From contig NZ_JBPKBI010000024.1 in assembly GCF_051388935.1 (NCBI RefSeq), positions 11,247 through 75,246 on the forward strand: DNA of 64,000 bases. Reading direction: 5' to 3'. Within the stretch, counting starts at the first letter, position 1. The number at the start of each line of letters is the position of its first letter. Shown piece by piece: positions 22,333 through 30,221 of the stretch. The notes under the pieces were generated by a model. It worked only from the letters and a program-made list of their open reading frames with translations, made no database searches and was not told the DNA's origin. Origin of the DNA: Yinghuangia sp035454725 (GTDB lineage: Bacteria; Actinomycetota; Actinomycetes; Streptomycetales; Streptomycetaceae). Both the position numbers and the translations under genes were made by a program.

Positions 22333-23583
22333 TCAGCCGAAGACCACGGGGATCTCCGTCACGCCGCGCTCGTACATGCCGATGAAGCGGGGTTGGTCGC
22401 GGTCCGGATCCAGTCGCAGATTCGGCAGCCGGTCCAAGAGGGCTTCGATGCCGATCCGGATCTCCGCGCGGGCCACGTGCATGCCGAGGCAGACGTGCGG
22501 GCCTCCGCCGAAGGCGAAGGACGCCTTCATGCGCCGGGTGATGTCGTACTCGTCGGGGCGTTCCCAGCGGGCCGGGTCGCGGTTGGCCGATCCCAGGCAC
22601 AGGTGCACGACCGAGCCGGCGGGAAGGTGCGTGCCGTGGAAGTCGGTGTCACGTGTCACGTGCCGGGAGAACATCGGGTCGGTCGGCATCCACCGCAAGG
22701 CCTCCTCGATCGCCGGGCGCAGCAGGGAGCGGTCCTCGTTCACCGCCCGCAGCAGATCCGGCCGCTGCAACAGCGCGGTGATCGTGATGCCCATCTGCTT
22801 CCACGTCGTCCCGGACCCGGCGAACAGCAGCAGGAGGGCGAACGAGTAGATCTCGGCGTCGGAGAGCCGGTGCGTGGTCCCGTCGTCGTCCTTCAGTTCG
22901 GCCTGCGTCAGCACGCTGATCAGGTCGTCCTGGGGTGACTCCCGGCGGGCGGCGACGATCGGGGCGAGCATCGCGACCACTTCCGCGGGGTTGTGCAGCG
23001 CCTCGCGCACATCGAGCGCCTGCTCGACCGGGACCCCGAAGCTGCCGGTGATGGTCAGGACGGGGATGGCCGCGCAGAAGTCGACGTTGAGCTCGGCCCG
23101 TCCCTCCTCGGCGAAACCGTCGATGAGATTGTGGACCGTGTGCTGGATCCAGTTGGTGATCCACCATTGCGCGCGGGCCGGGACGAACGACGGCTGCACC
23201 AAGGCGCGGTAGCGCCGGTGACGGGTCCCGTCCATCGACAGCATGCTGTTCGCGACGGCGGTGCTGTTCGGATCGGTGTCCCCTTCCGACGAAGAGAACA
23301 CCTCGGAGTTGCGGTAGATCTCGTCCAGGGCCGCGTACCCGAAGACGGAGAAGTGCGGGCGGTCCGGCAGAGGCAGTCCCTGGAACCTCAACGGCCTGTG
23401 AACGCCCGTCAGTTCGTGCACGGTGCCTTCGTGGACGACCGCACGCTCGCGCAGCTCGTGCCAGACCGGGTAAGGGTCGTCGGTGAAGTCGCCGCCGGAG
23501 ACGGCGTTGTAGCTGCTGCGCAGGTCGAACAGCTTCCGGATCCGGTCGCGGCCCAGCGCCTGGGTCTCGTTCGTGCCGCTCAT
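22333..23583 (-). CDS. Cytochrome P450
   Basis: Protein of 416 aa. I-helix FAGSGTTWKQ, ExxR in EEALRW, haem loop FGGGPHVCLGMHVARAE. The ATG overlaps the stop of a 37-codon SDR relic as ATGA, and a ferredoxin and an amidohydrolase lie just upstream, so all are one operon. The N-terminal SAVSGGDFTDDPYPVWHELRERA is typical of soluble class I P450s fed by a ferredoxin. Substrate unknown; a catabolic role is likely from context. Confidence 0.93.
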   Translation of the reverse strand: MSGTNETQALGRDRIRKLFDLRSSYNAVSGGDFTDDPYPVWHELRERAVVHEGTVHELTGVHRPLRFQGLPLPDRPHFSVFGYAALDEIYRNSEVFSSSEGDTDPNSTAVANSMLSMDGTRHRRYRALVQPSFVPARAQWWITNWIQHTVHNLIDGFAEEGRAELNVDFCAAIPVLTITGSFGVPVEQALDVREALHNPAEVVAMLAPIVAARRESPQDDLISVLTQAELKDDDGTTHRLSDAEIYSFALLLLFAGSGTTWKQMGITITALLQRPDLLRAVNEDRSLLRPAIEEALRWMPTDPMFSRHVTRDTDFHGTHLPAGSVVHLCLGSANRDPARWERPDEYDITRRMKASFAFGGGPHVCLGMHVARAEIRIGIEALLDRLPNLRLDPDRDQPRFIGMYERGVTEIPVVFG

Positions 23584-23693
23584 TTCGCCACGTACCCCCC
23601 GTCGACCGGCGGCAGGACGCCGGTGACATTCCGGGCCCTGCCGACGCCTGAGCCGGCATCGGTGACCACGGCTGTCTTTCCTTCGAGCAGCAC
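23580..23693 (-). pseudogene. In-frame-deleted SDR relic (37 codons)
   Basis: From GTG 23693 the frame reads LLEGKTAVVTDAGSGVGRAR, the NAD-binding start of a short-chain dehydrogenase, and passes directly to NVTGVLPPVDGGYVAK, the usual SDR C-terminus. About 200 central residues are gone with the frame kept. A ribosome-binding site (AAGGGAG) and the ATGA overlap with the P450 start are retained, so the stub may still couple translation. It sits 6 bases after the ferredoxin stop. Confidence 0.85.
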
Positions 23694-23699
23694 GATCGT

Positions 23700-23906
23700 T
23701 CACGCTCCCTTGTCGTCGGCCACAAGTGCCAGTGCGCCTGTGGGACATCCCTCCACAGCGGTCCGCACGTCGTCGGGCGGGTCGGCCGCGTGGTCGAGCA
23801 GTACGGCCTTGGCCTCGTCGTCGTGGGTGAATGTGCCGGGCGCGTAGATGAGGCACATCCCGCTTCCGATGCACCTGTCCCGGTCGACGATGACGCGACC
23901 GTCCAC
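23700..23906 (-). CDS. Ferredoxin (3Fe-4S type), P450 partner
   Basis: Protein of 68 aa starting at GTG 23906, one base after the amidohydrolase stop. Cys pattern CIGSGMC ... CPTGAL, i.e. the CX5C-Xn-CP pattern of single-cluster 3Fe-4S ferredoxins that feed P450s. It should deliver electrons to the P450 in the same operon. Confidence 0.92.
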   Translation of the reverse strand: MDGRVIVDRDRCIGSGMCLIYAPGTFTHDDEAKAVLLDHAADPPDDVRTAVEGCPTGALALVADDKGA

Positions 23907-23907
23907 C

Positions 23908-25116
23908 TCACACCCCGCTCTTGACCGGCGGTTCGGCCGGGGTGAAGCGGTAGAGCCGTTCGGCGTTGCCGCGCAGGATCTTGTACTGCGTTTCCTCGGG
24001 CAGGTGGCTGATGCGGTTCTTGACGACGTTGATGGAGTCGGGCCAGGTGGTGTCCGAGTGGGGGTAGTCGGTCTCGCACATGATGTTGTCCTCGGGGATC
24101 TCGCCGAGGCTGGCGATGCCGTGGGCGTCGTCGATGAAGCAGCCGAAGACGTGGTCGCGGAACGTCGCCCGCAGGTCGAGGGTGTCCAGGTCGATCGAGC
24201 CGCTGCCCGCGTGATCCATGAAGGTCTGGCCGCGCTGGACCCAGTGGCGCTGCTTGTCGAGGACCTGCTCGGCGCGCTCCAGGAAGTAGGGCATCCAGCC
24301 CACTTCGCCTTCCGACAGCGCGATCCTCAGCTTGGGGTAGCGCTGGAACAGGCCGCTGAACAGCCAGGACAGCATGGTTCCCGAAGTGCGCGTGGCCCCC
24401 CACGCGAGGTTGGCCATGAACGGCGCGTCCGAGCAGATCTGCGGGAGTTGCGACGAGGAGCCGACGTGCATCGACGCGACCATCTCCAGGTCGTTGGCCG
24501 CGGCCATGACCGGCTCCCAGTAGCCGTCCTTGTCGTGGATCGTGGGCAGCCCCAGCGGCTCCGGATTCTCCGAGAACGCGAACGTGGTGGCACCCTTCGC
24601 AGCGCAGCGCTCCATCTCCTTGACCGCAAGCTGCGGGTCCCACATCGGGATCAGGATCAGCGGGATGTACCGGCCCGGCGCCGCGCCGCACCACTCCTCG
24701 ATCATCCAGTCGTTGTACGCCTTCAGGCACACCAGGCCGAACTCTCGGTCACTGGCCTCCATGAACAACTGCCCGCAAAAGCGCGTCACCGTCGGGAAGC
24801 ACAGCGAGGCAAGGATGCCGGCGCGGTCCATGTCCTCCAGCCGCGCCCGCGCGTCGTAACAGCCGGGCCGCATCTCGCTGTACGGCAGCGGCTCGGGGCT
24901 GAACTCCTCCTTCGACTTGCCCACCACGGCGCTCAGGCCCGAGCTGGGGAACTTCTTGCCGTCGTAGACCCAGAAGTCCATGCCGTTCTCGTCGTACTCC
25001 ATGTGCGGCGCGCGGTCGCGGTCCTTGGCCGGGACGCGGTCGACCCACACGTTGGGTGGCTCCAGCACGTGGTCGTCGACGGAGATGAGCCAGTCGAGCG
25101 AGAGGTCGGATGTCAT
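23908..25116 (-). CDS. Amidohydrolase-2 family metal-dependent hydrolase
   Basis: Protein of 402 aa, ATG 25116 with AAGGAG upstream. TIM-barrel of the ACMSD/amidohydrolase-2 type: SVDDHVLEPPNVWVDRVP at the N-terminus, ASMHVGSSSQLP, RIALSEGEVGWMPYFLERA and ETDYPHSDTTWPDS at the C-terminal metal site. These enzymes decarboxylate or hydrolyse ring-derived acids. First gene of the amidohydrolase-ferredoxin-(SDR relic)-P450 operon and divergent from an IclR regulator that may control it. Confidence 0.9.
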   Translation of the reverse strand: MTSDLSLDWLISVDDHVLEPPNVWVDRVPAKDRDRAPHMEYDENGMDFWVYDGKKFPSSGLSAVVGKSKEEFSPEPLPYSEMRPGCYDARARLEDMDRAGILASLCFPTVTRFCGQLFMEASDREFGLVCLKAYNDWMIEEWCGAAPGRYIPLILIPMWDPQLAVKEMERCAAKGATTFAFSENPEPLGLPTIHDKDGYWEPVMAAANDLEMVASMHVGSSSQLPQICSDAPFMANLAWGATRTSGTMLSWLFSGLFQRYPKLRIALSEGEVGWMPYFLERAEQVLDKQRHWVQRGQTFMDHAGSGSIDLDTLDLRATFRDHVFGCFIDDAHGIASLGEIPEDNIMCETDYPHSDTTWPDSINVVKNRISHLPEETQYKILRGNAERLYRFTPAEPPVKSGV

Positions 25117-25558
25117 GTCATGGGCTCCTTGTCGCGTGGTGCCTGTCAGCGGGGTTCGCCGATGCCGGGTGTTCGGCCTCCGAAAGCACGGACGCCGTCG
25201 GGCACGTCGTGACCGGACGCGGAGGCGGGGAGCAAGGCCGGGCCGACGAAGGCCTCGGTCGGCCCTGGTTTCGGTCCGGCGTCGGGGTGAAGGCAGACAG
25301 GTGCTCATCCGCCCACCGATTGCCAGGCACAAAAGGAAGCCACGACGGCGGGCGTGCCGCCCCAGGGCCCGGGACAGCGAAAGGTCGAACCAAGAAGTCG
25401 GCGTGCTAGTATTTCGGCGCCATAGCAGAAATAATAGCAGCGACCTATCGCACTCCACCAGACTCGTCTGGTGTGGGATCTCTTCGATCCAGCCGCGGCG
25501 ACGCGAAGAGATTCGCCGGCCAGGGCTTCGGGGTGCCGAAACACGGGGATGTGAGCAC
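25117..25558. other. Divergent control region, amidohydrolase operon / IclR
   Basis: About 440 bases without a gene. The central part (25405-25450) is AT-richer than its surroundings and probably holds the promoters. A perfect 8-bp inverted repeat lies at 25456-25473 (separate entry). Confidence 0.5.
25456..25473. promoter_or_regulatory. Candidate IclR operator, perfect palindrome
   Basis: CACCAGAC-TC-GTCTGGTG: 8-bp arms around a 2-base spacer, 86 bases before the IclR start and 340 bases before the amidohydrolase operon. Position between a regulator and a divergent catabolic operon is typical of IclR autoregulation. Confidence 0.5.
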
Positions 25559-26443
25559 ATGCCGGTCAACCCGTCTCCGGCGGTCCAACGCGCGGGCCAG
25601 ATCCTGTGGCTGATGGCCCGTCGGCCCTCCGAGTCGTACTCGGTCTCCGAACTGGCCCGAGCCGCGGGCATTCCGCGAGCGACCTGCGACTCGATCCTCC
25701 AGGCCCTCGCCGAGCAGGGCCTGGTCACCCGCCAGGAACTCCGTTACGAACTGGGCGCGTTCTGCGTCGCCCTGGGCGACGCGGCGCGGGCCGCGAACTC
25801 GGTGTTGAACGCCGCGGCCCGGGAGGGCGAGGAGTTGGCCCGCAGACTGAACTCGTACGTGATGATCTGCGCGTGCGTGGGCGACGAGGTCCGCGTGGTC
25901 ACGGTCTGCGACTGGGGGCCGCCGCTCGGCATGCGTATGCGCTCCGGGCAGAGCATCCCGCTTGTCGCCCCCTTCGGCGCCGTGTTCGTCGCGTGGGACG
26001 ACACCGCGGCCGAGGCCTGGCTGACGCGCGCGGACAACGCCGCCGACGCGGAGCAGGCCGACCGGTGGCGGATGGCGCTCGACGCCACCCGCAGGCGCGG
26101 TTACAGCATCTCGGTGACCGCCGACCGCGCCGCGGAGCTCGCGTCCGGCCTGGACGTGCTGATCGACAATCCGGATTCACGCGACGCCCGCCGCAGACGC
26201 GACGAGTTGATCGACGCGGTGCAGCACAGCGAATACCTCGCCGTCGACATCGACGACGACGCGGTGGCGCGGCTCTCCCACGTGTCCGCACCCGTGTTCG
26301 ACCGAAGCGGCACGGTCGCCGCGTCGCTGATGCTGTTGGGCTCCCAGCACGGTCTCACCGGCCGGGAGTTGCACGCCCTCGGCCGACAGGTCGCGCAGGC
26401 CGCCGCCCGCGCGACGAAAACCATCGGCGGCAGCGGCACCTGA
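25559..26443 (+). CDS. IclR-family transcriptional regulator
   Basis: Protein of 294 aa. N-terminal winged helix (AVQRAGQILWLMARRPSESYSVSELARAAGIPRATCDSILQALAEQGLV) and a C-terminal ligand-binding domain with VAPFGAVFVAW and SAPVFDRSGTVAASLML. The ATG at 25559 follows GGGGATGTGAGC. It is divergent from the amidohydrolase-ferredoxin-P450 operon, its likely target, and convergent with a second amidohydrolase. Confidence 0.9.
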   Translation: MPVNPSPAVQRAGQILWLMARRPSESYSVSELARAAGIPRATCDSILQALAEQGLVTRQELRYELGAFCVALGDAARAANSVLNAAAREGEELARRLNSYVMICACVGDEVRVVTVCDWGPPLGMRMRSGQSIPLVAPFGAVFVAWDDTAAEAWLTRADNAADAEQADRWRMALDATRRRGYSISVTADRAAELASGLDVLIDNPDSRDARRRRDELIDAVQHSEYLAVDIDDDAVARLSHVSAPVFDRSGTVAASLMLLGSQHGLTGRELHALGRQVAQAAARATKTIGGSGT

Positions 26444-26450
26444 TACGGGA

Positions 26451-26489
26451 GGGGAGGAAAAGGGCTCGTCGAAAGCCCTTTTCCTCCCC
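26451..26489. terminator. Bidirectional rho-independent-type terminator
   Basis: Perfect 16-bp stem: GGGGAGGAAAAGGGCT, 7-base loop, AGCCCTTTTCCTCCCC. It lies 8 bases after the IclR stop and 42 bases beyond the end of the convergent amidohydrolase, so it can serve both. Confidence 0.8.
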
Positions 26490-26530
26490 GGGGCCGGCTC
26501 GCGTACCGAGCCGTCAGACCAGGCGCAGAC

Positions 26531-27709
26531 TCACGCGGGGATCAGCCGGGAGAGGTTGCCGCCCATGACCTTGGCCTTGTCGGCCTCGCTGAAGCCCTCA
26601 AGGTTCTCGACGCAGGTGATCGGGTCGCCCTTGCCCTCGGGGTGCGGGTAGTCCGAGCCGAACAGGACGCGGTCGACGCCGATCAGGTCGGCGAGGTCGC
26701 GCATGTTGTCCTCGATGAACGGGCTGACGTGGACCATGCGGCGCACCTGCTCGACCGGGTCCTCCTGGAACGTCTGCGGCATCTTCTTGTAGATGTCCGC
26801 GAGCTTTTCCAGCAGCGGCCTGACCCACGACGCACCGGTCTCGACGACGGCGATCTTCAGGCCCGGGAACCGCGACAAGGTGCCGTGGCAGGCCAGCGAG
26901 GCGACCGCGTCCTCGATCGGCCGCCACTGGCCGATGAAGCGGAACGGCTGCGGCTGGAACGGCAGGTACTCGCGCGCGACCCCTTCCCACGCGGCGGTGT
27001 AGGGCGCGTAGCCGGAGTCCGAGGCGTGGAAGGCGACCAGCGTGCCGGTCTCCTCGACGCGCTTCCAGAACGGGTCGAACTCGGGCAGCGCGAACGACCG
27101 CGAGCCACCCGGACACGGCACCGGCGCCGGGCGGACCAGGACCGCACGGGCGCCGCGCTCCAGGCACCAGTTCAACTCCTCGACCGCCTTCTCGACGATC
27201 GGCAGCGTGATGACCGGCGTGGAGTAGATGCGGTCCTTGTAGTTGAACGACCAGGTCTCGTCCATCCACTGGTTGAGCGCGTGGATGACGACGTGGGTCA
27301 GCTCCACGTCGTCCTTCATCCGCTCCTCCAGCAGGCTCGCCAGCGTGGGGAACATCAGCGTCCGCTGCACGCCCTGCTCGTCCATCAGCTCCAGGCGGGG
27401 GCCGGGCTCACGGAACGCGTCGATCGCGCGCATCGGTTCGCCGACCAGCTCGCGGTACGACTTGCCCTCCGGGTTGCCGTTCTTGAAGTAGTCCTCCTGG
27501 GCCCCGGGGCGGGCGACGACCTCGAAGGTCGGGTTGGGGATGTACTCGCTTATCTGACCCCGGACCGCGAGCTTCGTGCGCCCCCTCACCTGCACGTACT
27601 CGATGGCGCCGCGGTACGCCTTGGGCAGGTGCCGGGTGAACGCCTCCTCGGTCTCGTACATGTGGTTGTCGGCGTCGAACAGCGGATACGGCAGGTCAAG
27701 CGTCGGCAT
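26531..27709 (-). CDS. Amidohydrolase-2 family metal-dependent hydrolase
   Basis: Protein of 392 aa, ATG 27709 with GAGAGGA upstream. FDADNHMYETEEAF at the N-terminus takes the place of the HxH-type metal motif; VAFHASDSGYAPY, IAVVETGASWVRPLLEKL and LFGSDYPHPEGKGDP complete the active-site loops. It is related to, but clearly different from, the amidohydrolase at 23908-25116. Such enzymes are frequent in actinobacterial aromatic and steroid catabolism; the substrate is not readable. Confidence 0.9.
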   Translation of the reverse strand: MPTLDLPYPLFDADNHMYETEEAFTRHLPKAYRGAIEYVQVRGRTKLAVRGQISEYIPNPTFEVVARPGAQEDYFKNGNPEGKSYRELVGEPMRAIDAFREPGPRLELMDEQGVQRTLMFPTLASLLEERMKDDVELTHVVIHALNQWMDETWSFNYKDRIYSTPVITLPIVEKAVEELNWCLERGARAVLVRPAPVPCPGGSRSFALPEFDPFWKRVEETGTLVAFHASDSGYAPYTAAWEGVAREYLPFQPQPFRFIGQWRPIEDAVASLACHGTLSRFPGLKIAVVETGASWVRPLLEKLADIYKKMPQTFQEDPVEQVRRMVHVSPFIEDNMRDLADLIGVDRVLFGSDYPHPEGKGDPITCVENLEGFSEADKAKVMGGNLSRLIPA

Positions 27710-27961
27710 TGCGGTTGTCCTCTCGTGACCGGCTCGGCGCAGCGGGCGCACGCTTGGTTGGCACCGTGCCCGGCGAAGTACGTCGCGCCTCCGCCGCCCA
27801 TCGCCCATCGCCCGGGCCGGTTCGAACCGGCCGGGGCGGCACCGGACATGGGCCTCCCGCTGCGGGGAGTTTTCGCCTCGATGACGGCGGCGTGCAGCGA
27901 CGCCGATCGCCAACGCTCGAAGCATGGCATCAGTTCGCACTCTTGGCCAGCTTCATGCCGA

Positions 27962-28246
27962 CTATTCGCCGGGGGACGGCGGCAGTTGCCGCCCGGTCCA
28001 GATGGTCTTGCCGTGGGTGCCATGCCGCAGCCCCAGCGGTCGGTCAACAGTGCGACCAGCAGCAGCCCGCGGCCTCCCTTATCGGCGCTCAAGGCCCGGC
28101 ATTCGGGGCGGTGTGTCGCTCGGGTCGCTCACCTCGCACACCTCGCACACCTCGCACACCTCGCACACCTCGCGCACCTCGCGCACGAGGGCCCGGTCGC
28201 GGATCAGCCGCAGGCCGATCCGCCCGCGCGCCTGCCGGAACGCATC
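27962..28246 (-). pseudogene. Decayed C-terminus of a SpoIIE-type phosphatase / HATPase
   Basis: Read on the minus strand in three frames, the segment spells the end of an actinobacterial SpoIIE/HATPase_c_2 protein: DAFRQARGRIGLRLIRDRAL, then EVSDPSDTPPRMPGLERR, a shift, DKGGRGLLLVALLTDRWG, a shift, and HGTHGKTIWTGRQLPPSPG before a TAG. At least two frameshifts and an upstream stop make it non-functional. A 9-bp repeat has expanded inside it. Confidence 0.75.
28132..28185. repeat. 9-bp tandem repeat, six units
   Basis: Six CCTCGCACA/CCTCGCGCA units. On the minus strand they encode repeated Cys/Arg-Glu-Val within the beta strand of the decayed HATPase fragment, so the repeat arose by slippage in the dead gene or helped kill it. 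Confidence 0.9.
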
Positions 28247-28466
28247 ACGCCCCGGCCGAAATCCTCACCAGATTGCGCGCAGCCGGGCGCTGAGCGCCAC
28301 CACCTCCCGGATCGTCATTCGAAACAGCGCCTGTGACGGCTTCGCACATGAACACGTCTGTCTTTCGGCGCAGTTCGGTGGTATTGGTGACGGGCTCCCA
28401 GGTCCGCGGCCGGGCCTGCCCACAAGGTTTCGAACGTTCCCGTCAGACGAGCAGAAGGAGCAGCAG

Positions 28467-28775
28467 ATGGCCCGAGGTGTGCTCTACGTCGAAAGCCGAC
28501 CGGCGTCCCCGGAACAAACCGCCGAGTACCACAAGTGGTACGACGAGACGCACATCCCCCAGGTGCTCGCGCTGGACGGATTCGTCTCGGCGCGGCGCCT
28601 CGACGCCGGGGACGGCGAGTCGTTCGTGGCGCTCTACGACATCGAGGCGGACGACGTCGACGCCGCCGTCGCCGGGCTCAACGCGGCCATGGGGAACGGC
28701 ACGGTGGAACTGAGCTCCACGATCGGACTGGACCCGGCGCCGGTGATGCGGGTGCTCAAGGACCGCACGGGCTGA
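28467..28775 (+). CDS. EthD/ABM-like small protein
   Basis: Protein of 102 aa behind a strong AGAAGGAG site. The start MARGVLYVESRP, the segment EYHKWYDETHIPQVLALDGFVSARRL and the ferredoxin-like alpha/beta length fit EthD or antibiotic-monooxygenase-type dimeric barrels. The WYDxTHIP motif is characteristic of EthD-like proteins found beside P450 systems. It precedes a truncated P450 gene by 78 bases and was probably in the same operon. Confidence 0.8.
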   Translation: MARGVLYVESRPASPEQTAEYHKWYDETHIPQVLALDGFVSARRLDAGDGESFVALYDIEADDVDAAVAGLNAAMGNGTVELSSTIGLDPAPVMRVLKDRTG

Positions 28776-28853
28776 CACACCGCCGGCACACGGCACGGCG
28801 GTCCGTCATCGGCGGCCCGCCGTGCCTGGCCCCCATCGAAAAAGGGAGACTCG

Positions 28854-29442
28854 GTGAACCTGCCCGATGCACCGAACGTCCGGGACGCGGCCGGGATATT
28901 CACCGACCCCCGGGCCTATGCCGACAACGAGCGCTTCCACAGCTCGGCCGCGCTGCTGCGCCGCGAGCCGCCCGTATGCCGGATCGAGCACCCGGACTTC
29001 GTCCCGTTCTGGGCGGTCACGAGGCATGCGGACGTCATGGAGGTGGCCCGCAACCACCAGATCTGGCTCAACGCGCCGCGTCCGGCGCTCGGTCCCAAGG
29101 CCAAGGACGCGAACCTTGAGGAACTGCCGGTGCGTTCGCTGGTGCAGATGGACGCGCCGGACCACCCCGTCTATCGGCGCATCAGCGCGGACTGGTTCAA
29201 GCCGAGCGGCGTACGGCAGCTCAGCGGCCGCATCGCCGAACTCGCGAAGCGGTATGTGGACCGCTTGGCCGAACTCGACGGCGAATGCGACTTCTTCACC
29301 GAAGTGGCCGCTCACTACCCGCTGTACGTCATCCTTTCCCTGCTCGGGCTGCCCGAGGACGACTTCCCGCGCATGCTGAGGCTGACCCAGGAGCTGTTCG
29401 GCTCCGCCGACACGGACCTGGCCAGGGCGGCTGGTACGGCCA
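28854..29442 (+). pseudogene. Truncated cytochrome P450 (N-terminal half only)
   Basis: Starts at GTG 28854 with AAAGGGAGA upstream. Residues 1-190 are good P450 sequence (FWAVTRHADVMEVARNHQIW, LVQMDAPDHPVYRRIS, ILSLLGLPEDDFPRMLRLTQ) up to GSADTDLAR. The I-helix, ExxR and haem loop are missing: the frame runs antisense into the TetR gene that ends at 29460. The break lies between about 29418 and 29459 and reflects a deletion. No haem could bind. Confidence 0.85.
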
Positions 29443-29459
29443 GTCCTGCCGCCCGGTGC

Positions 29460-30137
29460 TCAGCCTCCTCGGAGGCCGTCGAGCAACAGCCCGACGGTGA
29501 AACGCACGTGCTTGTCGACCTCGGCCTGCGGCGGCAGGCTGCCGCGCTCGACCGTGCGCATCAGGCCGCCGATCACCAGGCTCATGAACGCCGCGGCGGC
29601 GCGTCTCGTGCTGGTCGGGGCGATCTCGCCGGCGGCGACCGCACGGTCGAAGACGCCTGCGACGAACTCGATGATCACGCGGCTGCTCTGTTCCGCGTTG
29701 GCGGTGAAGATCTCCGGGAAGCGGTAGCTCTCGGTGTTGATGATGCGTTGCAGGCGTACACCGTGCGGGGACATCAGTTGCCCGATGCGCAGGCGGGCGA
29801 CGTCTTCCAGCGTCTGGGCGAGGTCCCCGCCGTCCAGTTCCTGTAGCGACTCCAACGGCAGGATGTGGCGTTCGATGGCCCGCTGCACCGCGGCCGCGAA
29901 CAGTTCCGTCTTGTGCGGATAGCGGGCGTAGATCGTGCGGCGGGTCATGCCGACCTCGGTGGCGACCATCTCGACGGTCACCAGGTTGTAGCCGTGTTCG
30001 AGGAAGAGCTCAAGCGCGACGTCGAGGAGTTCGCCTTCCCGCGCCTCGGCCTCTTCACGGGTCGGACGACCCGGTTTGCGGCGCTTGGCGGGGCCGGGCC
30101 CCGATCGCGACCTCGCCGAGATTGCCTCTTGCGCCAT
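29460..30137 (-). CDS. TetR-family transcriptional regulator
   Basis: Protein of 225 aa. Basic N-terminal arm (AKRRKPGRPTREEAEARE), then the TetR HTH: LLDVALELFLEHGYNLVTVEMVATEVGMTRRTIYARYPHK. The C-terminal ligand domain is helical. It is divergent from the LuxE/LuxC-like pair, with 84 bases between starts, and very likely controls it. Its 3' end abuts the deletion scar of the truncated P450. Confidence 0.92.
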   Translation of the reverse strand: MAQEAISARSRSGPGPAKRRKPGRPTREEAEAREGELLDVALELFLEHGYNLVTVEMVATEVGMTRRTIYARYPHKTELFAAAVQRAIERHILPLESLQELDGGDLAQTLEDVARLRIGQLMSPHGVRLQRIINTESYRFPEIFTANAEQSSRVIIEFVAGVFDRAVAAGEIAPTSTRRAAAAFMSLVIGGLMRTVERGSLPPQAEVDKHVRFTVGLLLDGLRGG

Positions 30138-30169
30138 CGTTCCTCCCGTCGCTAAAAATGATACACACG

Positions 30170-30179
30170 AATGGCCATT
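30170..30179. promoter_or_regulatory. Candidate TetR operator
   Basis: Perfect 10-bp palindrome AATGGCCATT in the 84-base AT-richer gap between the TetR gene and the LuxE-like gene. The position suits autoregulation and control of the pair. Confidence 0.4.
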
Positions 30180-30221
30180 TCCCCCGGGTCGGCGAAACGA
30201 CATTCCAGGGAAGGATGCTGC

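Noticed and set aside
22649..24730. 693-codon minus-strand frame across P450, ferredoxin and amidohydrolase
   Set aside because: It is an out-of-phase reading of three genes that are each clear in other frames.
28132..28185. Possible CRISPR array or regulatory repeat
   Set aside because: Units are 9 bp, contiguous, without spacers, and lie in a decayed coding segment.
28775..29846. P450 reading as one 330-aa protein up to 29846
   Set aside because: After about 29440 the frame is antisense to the TetR gene and has no P450 sequence, so only the N-terminal half is called, as a pseudogene.
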